NCBI RefSeq assembly: GCF_023278565.1
Contig: NC_064680.1
Location: 2,914,001 to 2,978,000, forward strand
DNA from: Colletotrichum lupini
Lineage: Eukaryota > Ascomycota > Sordariomycetes > Glomerellales > Glomerellaceae
Length of the DNA stretch: 64,000 bases
Reading direction: 5' to 3'
The notes beneath the pieces are model-generated. The model was given only the letters and a program-made list of their open reading frames with translations, did not search any database and was not told where the DNA came from. How positions within the stretch are numbered: the stretch's first letter is position 1; every line of letters begins with the position of its first letter. Of the stretch, positions 1-10,797 are shown one piece after another. The position numbers were made by a program, and so were the translations under genes.

Positions 1-556
1 ATAATAATAAAATTTATATAAGAGTACTATAAAAATAATATCTACTTATTATTTTTATTATTATACGCCTCTTATATCCTCTAGCCGTTAAATATAGTTA
101 TTTTTAATTTTGTTAAGTTTTATTATAAAAAGGAGCTTAGTAAGGAGGATATAATAAATAATTTTATTATTATTAAAAAGCGGTACTTTTTAAGCTACTA
201 CTAATTTATTTATTTAGCTAGTTTAATATTATTAAATATACGAAGTAAATAAAAAGTAACTAGACTATAGCTACTTAATATAGCTAAGCTATTTCTTAAC
301 TTAATAATCCTATTTATATAAGTTATACTATTTAAAAGGGGTATAAAAGCTAAGTAAATAATTAATAATATTAATAAACTATTTAACTAAGTATTAGTAA
401 CCTCTATTATTAACTAGTTAATTTTTAAAAAAGCTAGCGAGCTTAGTAACTATTTAAAACTATTTATAAAGCTTAGTTTAGATAATAATACTTAATAATT
501 ACTATTTAAAAAAATAAAAAAGGTATTTAGTAAATAAGCCTACTACTTAGTTATAT
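1..556. other. AT-rich RIP-degraded sequence flanking Copia copy 1
   Basis: This stretch has no open reading frame of note. CpA and TpG are almost absent and TpA is abundant, which is the RIP pattern. It is the sequence into which Copia copy 1 inserted, because the CTTAG target duplication begins at 557. Its own identity cannot be read; it is probably an older degraded repeat that continues to the left of the window and resumes after 8963. Confidence 0.6.
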
Positions 557-561
557 CTTAG

Positions 562-766
562 TATCGGATTAGAAGTCTAATTCGACTACGGTATATAGCT
601 AACTACACAGGGGCTAATTAGGGGCCCTATTTATAATTATCGTAGCTAGCCTAACCTATAGTTAGAACCTCTTTTTTATACTTATTATATAAATATTTAT
701 ATAGTTTAATTAATCTCTTTATTAACTACGGTTCGAACTAACTACTTTACAATAGGAATACTAATA
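562..766 (+). repeat. 5' LTR of Copia copy 1
   Basis: This 205-bp repeat is nearly identical, apart from RIP-type transitions, to 8295-8499, 8759-8963, 33360-33564 and 40578-40783, and to the reverse complements of 52394-52595 and 58629-58830. The least mutated copy (58629-58830) shows that the original ends were TG...CA; here RIP has changed them to TA...TA. Confidence 0.9.
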
Positions 767-3700
767 CTAATTAATAATTAAATTTTACTATTATAAATTA
801 ATAAAGTATCTTATTATATAAAAGAGACGACTTTTTAATACTATATAGGATAAGAGATTCGTATTAATTAACTTTATAAAAATAAATAAAAAAAGAGGTA
901 ATTCTTAAATACCGCACAGAATTAAGTAATTATAGCCCTTTATTACTTACGAGAGGTTAACGTTTACTATATTAAACTACGTTAATTAACGAAATTATTT
1001 AAATAATTAGCCTTTTACCGTCGCCCCAAATAGCTTTTTTATTAAATAACTTTTCTATAACTAGCTTATAATTAGAAATCAACTAGTTAAATTAATAAAA
1101 AGAAATACTTATATAATAACTACTTACCTAATTAATTAGCATAACGAACGAGCTTAATAATATAATATAAAAAAGTATTACGTAATTAAAAAAGGGGATC
1201 TTTAAATATAAATATTTTTATTTAGTAATAAAAATAATTTTATAAGAGTTATTAAGCTAAGAGATTTATAATATATAAAAAAGTTTATTGTTATAAAAAT
1301 CTTATAAATACGACCTTAAGCCCGTAATTTAAATAACCTCTTTATAGTTCTTTTAACTACTCCCTAAGTATTATTTAAGAATATAATATAAAAAACGGTT
1401 TAATAAAAGAGGAGGGGATTTAGAGGTTTTAATAATATTAAGTTAAGAATATTATAGATCTTAGAAATTAATTTAAAAAAAAGTAACTACTTTAAAGTAG
1501 TCCTACGACCTCTTACTAAAGTTATTATTAACTTAAAAAAAGGCTAAAAAGATGAAGATTTAAAAAAAAAAAAAGAATTTTTTAAAAAGCTATTAAAGGG
1601 CTTTTTTTTATACTAATTCCTAGCGCGAGATTACTAATTTTAAAAAAATTAACTAAGTAATAAAAGGGATCGTTAATAAGTAATAATTACTTGACTATAA
1701 TTAAGTTACGAAAAAGACTACTTAAAAAATATAAAATAGAGTATTAAGAAGCCGTAAAAAACAAGATTTTTAAAATATTTAACCCTACTATATATAAGTA
1801 ATAAATAAGTATTTTTAATAAGTTTTTAAAATTTACGATTTTATAAAAAAAAGGGCTTGACTTCGTTAACTATACTTAACGACTTATATAGTTCTTAATA
1901 GCCTATATAGCTCTTTTATAAACTATTTAGCGTCTATTTTTAACTATTCTTACGGAATATTACTCTAAAAAAAGTAAGTTAAAAAAAGAAGCTATTTAGA
2001 AATTATAAAAAGTACGAGGCTTAAGAGGCTAGAAGTATATAGGATAGTAAAAATCGGTAATTAGTAAAGATCCTAAGACTAATTATTATATTTTTTTATA
2101 ATAATATAAACGTCTACCGCTATTATTATAAAAAAGAACTATTAAAACTTACCCTTTTATATTGAATAAAAAGAGGATCTTAATAAGTATAATGGCTAGT
2201 AATTTAAAAAAGTAGTAGTAATTACTAAAAATAATAAAAACGAGAGTAATAGTAAGATAATAAAAAGAAGTAAGAATTTTTTAAACTTTAATAAATTCGT
2301 TAAGTAATAAAAGTACGGATTTATTATAATTAGTGCGCAAATTAAATATATTTTTATTAAAATTAAATACGCTAATAACTATTAATATAAATATAAGCTA
2401 GAGTACGACCCTTAATAAGTTAAAATAAAAAAGAAAAGGACGAAACCCGATCTTAAATAAAATCCTAATCCCTTATAAATAAGTAAATATTAACCCGGAT
2501 TATTAAGGGACGTAAATATATAGAATTATAAATTAGCTTAATAATAAGTAAATTAATATAATATTAATCTATTTAACTAAGGTTTATAAAAAAAAAAGGG
2601 GCTATAGGGGTAACCCCTATTTTATAAAATCGTAAAGGATTTTAGTTATTAATTAAATAAATAGTTTACGAGCGTAAGCTTAGGAATTATAAAAGTAGTT
2701 AATAAATTCTTTTATAAGCGAGGGGTATTATTAGCGTAATTATAATTATAAGAGCTATACGAAATATTAATAATAATAATTATAAAAAAGGAATTCGTAT
2801 TATAAAACTAAGTATAGGTTAATAAAGTATATAATTACTTTAATAAATTTAAAAAAAGGGTAAATAACCTCGATTTCCTTTTTATAATTACTAATAAAAA
2901 TTTATTATGATAAAAGGATAAACCGGGGTAAAATATAGTACTAAAAATACGATGATTAATAATTCTACCTATTTTAATTTATAACTCGTTACTATTATTA
3001 ATATAAAATTTAGTACCGATTAGCTAATAAAAAAGGAAGTAGACGACTTAAAGTTATTAATAATACGTAGCGACGTAAGGATCGTATATAAATACTAGAA
3101 ATCTAGTAGTAAATACGAGGTAATTTATAAACTTTAAAAAGATCTTTTTAAAACAGAAATTATACTCTAAGAGGAAGTATAAGGTCTTATAAAAAACCTT
3201 AACGATATTTTATAATTATTATAAAAAAGTCGGAATTAGGGAATATTAATACTATTCGGTAATTAATATCGTACTCGTAAGCAAAGCCTTTAATTATTAT
3301 TACGAAGTAGTACGTAATTTTAATTAAAACGACTTTTTTAGTATAATTAACGCAATCCAAAACCGCTTTAAAACCTACGATAAGAACTTAAAGCTCCTAT
3401 TTAAGCTATAAATAATTTTTGTTGTATTTATAGCTAAGATAATAAAGGGTAAATTACGAGTAAAGATTTTTAAAAAACTTATTAATCGAATTAATAAGTT
3501 AGTAAAAACCTAGCTAAATAAGGGAATAAATAAGTAGAAAGTCGGATATCTCTATACTATAGTTTAGCGTATATTAAAAATAAAAATAACTTTATACTAA
3601 GTACTTAAAAACTACGAAACGCTCTACTCGAGGTTAAGATCTAGCTTTAATATTAAAATTAAAATACTATACTAAACTTATTTTTAAATATACGACGGCC

Positions 3701-4610
3701 TTTATGAATAATATTAAGTTAATTAAACGTATAATAAAAAAAGAAAAGAGGCTAGATACGGTAATCGTTAGTAAGGAGGCTTAGATTTATTAAATAAGTA
3801 GAGATTTAATTTACGGGTAAGGTAACGAAAGAGGTAATATTATATTTATAAAAAGAATAGATATTAGTTAAGTAACTACTTTAAAAAAGAGCGTACTAAA
3901 TTATATAAATAGTATAAAAAGTCGAGGGTAGTAAACAGTAAAACTAGCCCTTATTAGTTTAACTAATCCCTTATTATATATAAAAGTAAATTTAGGGGTA
4001 CGGAACTTAGTAATAGTAGCTAAAGTAGTAGCCTAAAGTATATACCCCCTATAAAAAATTTAAAAAATAAAAAAGATCTTACCCCCTATATTAACAAATT
4101 AGATTATAACGAAATTAATAATATTAATTACTCTTTTTTTACCCCGTTAGCCTTTAGAGGATATATAAAACTAAATAAATAAAAAGTAATAAAAACTCTT
4201 AATAAATAGGCTTTTATTTATGGATAATAAAAAAAGGTCTTTTAAATAATAAATACGGAGGTAGCTAAAAAGGCGAATTTAATAGGGCCGAAGCCTATTC
4301 TCTTAACGATTAAAGAGAAGACGCTATCTTTTTTAATATTTAAAAAAAAAGAATATAATACTAAGTAAATCTAGGGGTAATTAGAGGGGTCCTTTTTATA
4401 TTACTTAGATTTTTTGAATATTAAGCTTGTATAAGTATTTTATATAAGTAAAAAGTACGGCCTAGATAATTTTTATAGGATTATCCTAAATACTAAGGTA
4501 TTATAATAATTAACTAAAAAAAAAGGGTAATTCTAAGCGCTATAAAAGATCGTACTAATAATACTTAATACGTTAATAATAAGTATTATAAAAATTAGTT
4601 TTAGCTTAAG

Positions 4611-5124
4611 TGTTACGAAGGTAACTTTGTTTACCTTATTATTCGCCTTATTATCAATATTACGTAAGTAAACTATATACTATATTAATCTACGATTTCT
4701 GTAGATTATTATAGGTATTGATTATGTAAGCAATACTGCTTATATAAGCTTACGTAAGCAATGGAAAGTACTGGAAGGTAACTGAATAATCTGGAATTTA
4801 CTCGAGGCGGAATTACGTACTACGATTACGCATTCACTTACGTATACGCTTATTAATTATATCATAATTAATAAGCAATGGAATATTCTAGTAGGAGGTT
4901 TTTATGCCTATATATAAGCGTGTATTTGCCTACCTAGACCTTTCGTTAAGCAAGCAACTTCTCATATAGTAATTCAACTATATTACTCTCTTTATTATAA
5001 AAACCTCTTTTATATACGCTTATATCCCCTACATTCATATATTCTTGCTTTTATATGAATATTCACTTTTTATATTCTTTATAAGAATATCCCGCATTAC
5101 CTCGTTAAAGCTATACGTGCTAGA
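4611..5124. mobile_element. 514-bp solo-LTR-like insertion nested in Copia copy 1
   Basis: The segment is absent at the same point in Copia copy 2 (near 37.4 kb). It is flanked by the 5-bp direct repeat TTAAG (4606-4610 and 5125-5129), so it is a clean insertion. It begins TGTTACGAAG, has TATA-like stretches and no coding potential, and shows no terminal inverted repeat, which suits a solo LTR better than a DNA element. It retains many CpA and TpG dinucleotides, unlike its host copy, so it arrived after RIP or escaped it. The right end does not finish in CA, so the class is uncertain. Confidence 0.6.
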
Positions 5125-8035
5125 TTAAGTAAAGAAATCGTCGCCCTAAGTATAGTAGAAATAAAAACGCACTTCGGAACAATAACTTTTTATATTTTAC
5201 TTATTAATACCCTATTTCTTTTATATTTAAAAAATATAGATCGATTAGGTATTATATTTAATAATACGAGGAATAGAATCTTTAGTAATAAATATTTAAA
5301 ATAGTCGAACGATAATAGGGATATACGTTTATAAAGCTTACTAACGACACGAAGTTAATTAATTATTTAATAAAAAATAAGCTTAAAAGATTATATTAGA
5401 GATTCGGGTACTTATTAGTTACGAGACTATATAACTTCTTAAAGTAATTAAATAGTGATAATATTAAAATAGGAGTACTAGAGTAGTTAATAAAAGTATA
5501 TTACTAATACTAAATAAATACGTAGAGCCTATGCAAATTTAAGTTTAAATTACGTAATAAGCTTAACTTTAACTAAGAAATCGTTATTAATATTTTCTAT
5601 TCAAATAGTTAGTTAATATTATATATAATCGACATAGTTATATCCTTCTAAGTAGGGTAATTCTTTTAGGATTTATAAATAAAAATAGTATAAGTAGCCC
5701 TATAAAAAAGCTAGATCGATATATACTAAGGACCGCTAGATAGTATTAGAACTAACGCTAATATTAGCTTTAAGTTAGTAGAATTTAAGGATAATATAAT
5801 AGCCTACGGTATATAACTAAAAGTCGTACCTATTAAAACGTACTATAATATTAAAAAAATAAAAAGGGTATATTAGTAATTAAAAAGGGCGTTTAGAATT
5901 ATTAGAAAGGAAAATCCGGATTTTATTAATAATAAATGCTTTTAGATAGTACTTAAATACTATAATAATATTATAGGGCCTAACGGACTTATACTAACGC
6001 TATTAGTATTTAGAGTATATTTAAAAACAACCTTAGCCTTATTACCGTTACTAAGTATAAACTAACGAGCCCGAGTAATTAAAAAAATAATACGAGTACT
6101 ATATAAAATAAGTATAAAAAGGTAAGTTAACGAAGTAATTACTATATATAATAAGCTTAATATAAGAAATAATTTAGATATATTACTAAATTCGGATATA
6201 CGAATATAGCGCGAAATTATTTAATAATAAGCTAGGCTATATAAGTTAATTTTTATTAACGAGCGCTCTTATATAGTTATAAAAGATCGTAATTAGCTAT
6301 TTAAAATATTAATTACGGTATTTAAACCGTATTATATAGATCTTAATAAAATAATTTCTAATTTATAAAAAAAGAAGAGCTAGGGGAAACTATATAACCT
6401 GCGGTAGAAGTATAAGAAATTATCCTTAATAAAATCGTTATAATAGTACTAATAAATAACGAGGAAAAGGAAATTATTAAAAGGGTACTAATATTACTAA
6501 CGAGACGTTATAAAAGACTATAATAGTAAGCCCTAACGCGGCAATTTATTATTAATAACGAGATAATTAACCCTTTTTATATAGTAAAAAAAAAAGCCGA
6601 TTTCGGGCTAGTAGTTAAACTATATAAAAAAGGTATAATTATAACTATTAAAAAGCTATATAAGGGATTAGATCTTATTAAAATAAACACTCTTTGTAAT
6701 TAAAAAGTTTATTAATTTATCTTATATAACCTAAAAAAATATATAAACCTTTCTATATTTAAATTATAAATAGTTCGTAAAATTAAAAAGAAAGGAACAC
6801 CCTAGCCGTACGAGAAGTTTAAATACGTAATTAAGGGGTACGGTAACGTTAAAAAAGTAACGCTACTTATATAATTACTTATTATAAAGCGCTATAACTA
6901 ACGATTAATAATAATATTAATAATGTTGCTATAAAAAAAGGATACGAGATTTAAAGCCGTAATATTACTTAGGCTTATACCTAATCGGCTATAGGGCTTA
7001 TAAGGAAAATCCTAGCCTATTTACTAAAAAAAATAGCTAGTAAGTACTTAAAAAGCACGATTATTAAAATACTTAAGCTACTATATAAGCTCATAAAATC
7101 GGGTACCTATTAGTAAGCTATATACTACGATTTTTATATTAAGTAATTATTAATAATTATCTCTATATATAACCCGTACTTATTAATTATAAAATATAAA
7201 AGTAACTAATTTAGGATTATTAAAATATAAACCGATAATATATTAAGCCTATTTAATATTAACTTTATAAAAAAAGAGGATAAGGAGCTCTAAAAAGCGG
7301 GCTTTATAATAAAGCTAAAAGAGGTCTTTATAGTAAATACCCCCTTAGTATTTAATAATAGGATTTTTATAATTAAAAAAGAAACCGTTGTTTTTTAATA
7401 AAAGGGGTAGGGTAAGAAGATTAACCTCGTCGATTTAAATATAACTAATATTAAAAAGTAATATAAGGCTAAGCTTGCGTAAGGGGTATATATTATATAT
7501 ATTTATTAACTTAAAACGACTTTTAATTATATTAAAGTAGCGTAGGTTATAAATCTAACTAAACGAGATATTAAGGTATTTAATAAGCGGCTTAAGTAGT
7601 AATAAACGAATCTCGATCGAGGTTTTATTGATTACCTAATCGACTTTATAATTAATAAGCTTTACGTTTTTATTAATAAGTTATTTATAAATAATAACGA
7701 CCTTATTTTATAATTAGGGTATATTATTATCCTAGTTAATAAGAGTATAAGTAAGAGCGAATTTACTATATATAATAATATAATTTATTACTCGTTAATT
7801 AAAAATAAGCGAGTAATAAGAAGTATACTAGTATTAAAGGTCTATAATATAATTAACGGCGTTAACCTCTCTTATATAATTTTAATAACGCTAAAAAAGA
7901 TTACTAATTAAATTAGCCTTCTATTTATTTTAATAGTTATTTATACTAATTCTTATTTACTATATAAATACTTTATTAAATTAGGAACGATAAAGGGAAA
8001 GAGGCTTATAATTAATATTATAGCCCTTAAGTAAT

Positions 8036-8499
8036 TATATAAAAGGCGCAAAATACTTAAAATCCGTTAGATTAATAATAAAAATAACCTCGCAAACGCT
8101 TTTATAAAAATAGTATTAAATAAGGGATTAAAGTAATTCGTAAGTAGTAGAAAAGTTATTATATAAATAAAAAAATAGGTTATATAAAAAGAGTAGAAAA
8201 AAGGGGGAAAAGGAGACGACTTAGTAAACGGGCCTAAGGTCGAATTATACCTCTAACTATAGTAATTAAATTAATAAAAAAAAGAGAAAGTTAATATCGG
8301 ATTAAAAGTTTAATTTAATTATAATATATAGCCGATTGCGTAGGGGCTAATTAGGGGCCCTATTTATAATTATTATAGCTAGCTTAACTTATAGTTAGAA
8401 CTTCTTTTTTATACTTATTACGTAGATATTTATATAGTTTAATTAATCTCTTCGTTAATTACGGTTCGAACTAACTACCCTATAATAGGGATACTAATA
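8036..8499 (+). repeat. First unit of a 464-bp tandem duplication (end of the internal region plus LTR)
   Basis: This unit contains the last ~259 bp of the Copia internal region followed by an LTR at 8295-8499. The next 464 bp repeat the same content in the same order. In Copia copy 2 the equivalent sequence occurs once, so this is a duplication private to copy 1. Confidence 0.85.
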
Positions 8500-8963
8500 C
8501 GTATAAAAAGCGCGAAATACTTAAGATCCGTTAGATTAATAATAAAAATAACCTCGCAAACGCTTTTATAAAAGTAATACTAAATAAGGGATTAGAGTAA
8601 TTCGTAAGTAGCGGAAAAGTTATTATATAAATAAAGGGATAGGTTATATAAAAAGAGTAAAAAAAAGGGGGAAAAAGAGACGACTTAATAAACGGGCCTA
8701 AGGTCGAATTATACCTCTAACTATAGCGGTTAAATTAATAAAAAAAAGAGAAAGTTAGTATCGGATTAAAAGTCTAATTTAATTACGATATATAGCTAAC
8801 TATATAGGGGCTAATTAGGGGCCTTATTTACGATTATCGTAGCTAGCCTAACTTACGGTTAGAACCTCCTTTTTATACTTACTACGTAAATATTTATATA
8901 GTTTAATTAATCTTTTCGTTAACTACGGTTCGAACTAACTACCTTATAATAGGGATACTAATA
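8500..8963 (+). repeat. Second unit of the 464-bp tandem duplication, ending in the terminal LTR
   Basis: This unit repeats 8036-8499: an internal 3' end (8500-8758) followed by an LTR (8759-8963). The CTTAG target duplication lies outside this second unit, so the extra copy lies inside the element boundary. The units differ mainly by transitions, so RIP continued after, or acted on both units since, the duplication. Confidence 0.85.
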
Positions 8964-9235
8964 CTTAGTATTAAATTCGACTTTTAAAAATAAGAGTTAA
9001 GTACATAAGGCCTAGGAAAAAAAAGGGTATATTAATAAACTTAAATACTAAGTTTATAAGTATTTAGGATATATAAAAAGCTTAAGAGGACTTTAGTAAC
9101 TATTTAGTTAGTCCTAATTAACTTACAGGGGTCGAATTACTTAAGGATAATAATAACTATATTATTATAGTAGTAGAAAATAGTTAATTAATTAATTATA
9201 GTTAGTGGCGATGTTTTGATACCATGTTTGTTAGG
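8964..9235. other. AT-rich degenerate sequence up to the edge of the gene island
   Basis: RIP-degraded sequence resumes here after Copia copy 1. On the minus strand it begins near 9227 with an ATG-containing stretch, TGGTATCAAAACATCGCC, that resembles the primer-site or gag-start region of an LTR element, then continues as a stop-riddled reading frame. This suggests that an older retroelement abuts the truncated pectate lyase gene, but neither family nor end can be fixed. Confidence 0.4.
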
Positions 9236-9280
9236 GGGCCTAAAAGGGGGGGGGGCCCATAAGTGGGTGCTTTGACTTAC

Positions 9281-10185
9281 CCGTTGCCCCAAGCATACAC
9301 CTCCTCCAGCACCACAGCGGACCCGAACATGAAGAGGTCGAGCCCGTCGTCGACGTTATCCCACAGCCTCGCATTGCGCAGGACGTTGCCCTCGCCGGAC
9401 CCGGACTTGCACGCGAAGCCGTCTGCGCTCTCGCCGTTCTTGCGCGGGTCGCGGTTGCGGTAGGAGTCGAGGTTCGCGACGGTGTTGTTGGACGAGGCGC
9501 CCTCGAGCTGGAAGCCCGTTTCGTAGTTGTCGTGGGTGGAGATGTTTGCGTAGGTGTTGTGGGAGGCGTCGCGGGCGTAGATCCCGTAGGGCCCGTTGGT
9601 GAGTCTTGGTTCAGGTCAGTTGTGTTGATTGGTGATTGGGAGAGAGATGTGACGTGAAGGGGTTTTGACTTACTCCAAATCGTAGAATGCCCAGTAATTC
9701 GCGTTTTGGATGTGAAAGATGCCGCGCTCAGAATTGGGCAAGGCCTCATCCAACGCCTTTGGAGTTCTGGTGAAAGTCGGAATACCCCCTGTCAGCCCAC
9801 ATTCTCTGCCCCACAAGCACAGTCTCACTACTGCTGCATATTACACAAGCAGCTGGAGACGAAAGACTTACCCAGGCATATTCTCCCCATCGACGATAAC
9901 CTTCTCCCCCGGATACGCCCTCGCAGTAATCGGCTGCGTCCGCGTCCCGCTCTTTGCAATCTGAATATTCGCCGTCGGCGCATACGTGCCCCCGCGGAGA
10001 AAAATCGTGTCGCCCGCGACGGCGGCGCCGACGGCCGATTGGATGGAGCCGTACGGCGCATCGAGGGTTCCCGTGCCTGTGCCTGCGGGGGAGACGAAAA
10101 TGTCGCGGGCGGTCGTGTGGTACGCGCCACTTAGGAGGAGCGCGAGTAGCGCCAGCGGCGGCGGGCTGGATTTGGAGGGGATCAT
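9281..10185 (-). pseudogene. Family PL9 pectate lyase, 3'-truncated at the repeat border
   Basis: The product would be a secreted right-handed beta-helix enzyme that cleaves pectate by beta-elimination. Three exons are visible: 10185-9872, 9766-9674 and 9604-9281, all with GT-AG junctions and matching phases, giving 243 complete codons. Residues 1 to about 26 form a signal peptide (basic start, leucine-rich core). The Dickeya Pel9A calcium site uses aspartates 209, 233, 234 and 237; here Asp197, Asp221, Asp222 and Asp225 have exactly that spacing, within ADGFACK and NVDDGLDLF. Pel9A's catalytic Lys273 would fall near residue 261, but the third exon ends at a GTAAGT donor (9280-9275) and the next bases run into a ten-G tract (9246-9255) and RIP-degraded repeat, so the C-terminal third and the catalytic lysine are missing from the window. 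The remainder may lie left of the window beyond the repeats. Confidence 0.85.
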
Positions 10186-10797
10186 GACTTTGCCAGCTGG
10201 AGGAGGTCCGATGACACGACCTTTTGGAGAGGAAAGCAAGCAAGTGAACCCTTTTTTTTTTGTCTTTTTCAACATTGGGTGAGAGTTTCCCGTGCATCCA
10301 ATACCTTTTTATGAACTTGTGTTCTGCCAAGAAAAGAAGACATAGATGACAATACAGCTTGCCCATGAAAAGCCGATTCGCCCATATCTCTGAGTGACAA
10401 TTTCTTTCATAAAGTTGCGTGACGTGCAGGTACCAATATCCGTACTTCGTCTCCAAAATGTAACCATGTCGTTCCAAGAAATCCAACAAGAAAGACAGAA
10501 ATTCCCCCCAATCACGGGCCCCTGTCTCCACCGAATCGGGAAAGAAGTACCATTTCTCCCGTGTCCGTACCCCCCACCTGGACCACCTCCCCGGAAGAAA
10601 ACGATCCCGCAAATAAAACAAAGTCGACGGCATCTCATCTGTCGTTTATGTTTCGAATCAGAGTCTTTTCGATTTCGATTGGCTGTGTACATCAATGGGC
10701 ACGGAATTATTTGCACCCGTTCGTCCTTGAACAGGGCAGTCCTGAGATTTCAACTCTCACCCCCACACCTCTTCTCTTATTAACAACAGCAAGACCT
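10186..10797. other. Intergenic: upstream of the pectate lyase, downstream of the regulator
   Basis: This is the promoter side of the lyase gene and the 3' side of the zinc-cluster gene. It has a T-rich run at 10252-10261. Open frames here lack family resemblance and overlap on both strands, so I call no gene and no specific regulatory site. Confidence 0.5.

Larger units (their letters stand above)
562..8963 (+). mobile_element. Ty1/Copia LTR retrotransposon, copy 1, RIP-inactivated, with a duplicated 3' end and a nested insertion
   Basis: The element is bounded by 205-bp LTRs (562-766 and 8759-8963) and flanked by the 5-bp direct repeat CTTAG (557-561 and 8964-8968). It is colinear with copies at 33360-40783 and, inverted, at 52394-58830. 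Conceptual reading through the RIP stop codons gives a GAG-pre-integrase/integrase-like stretch around 5.35-6.4 kb, then a reverse transcriptase-like stretch around 6.7-7.4 kb, then an RNase H-like stretch around 7.7-8.1 kb. Integrase before reverse transcriptase is the Copia order. Every frame is broken by C-to-T and G-to-A type stops, so no protein can be made. Without the 464-bp tandem duplication and the 519 bp added by the nested insertion it would be about 7.42 kb, matching copy 2. Confidence 0.85.

Noticed and set aside
9200..9230. Primer-binding site of an LTR element (TGGTATCAAAACATCG on the minus strand)
   Set aside because: It resembles a tRNA-type primer site, but no LTR is visible beside it and the tRNA match could not be tested.
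1..9235. Regional centromere suggested by the AT-rich block
   Set aside because: The composition is explained by RIP of identifiable LTR elements, and genes follow directly; AT content alone is not evidence of a centromere.
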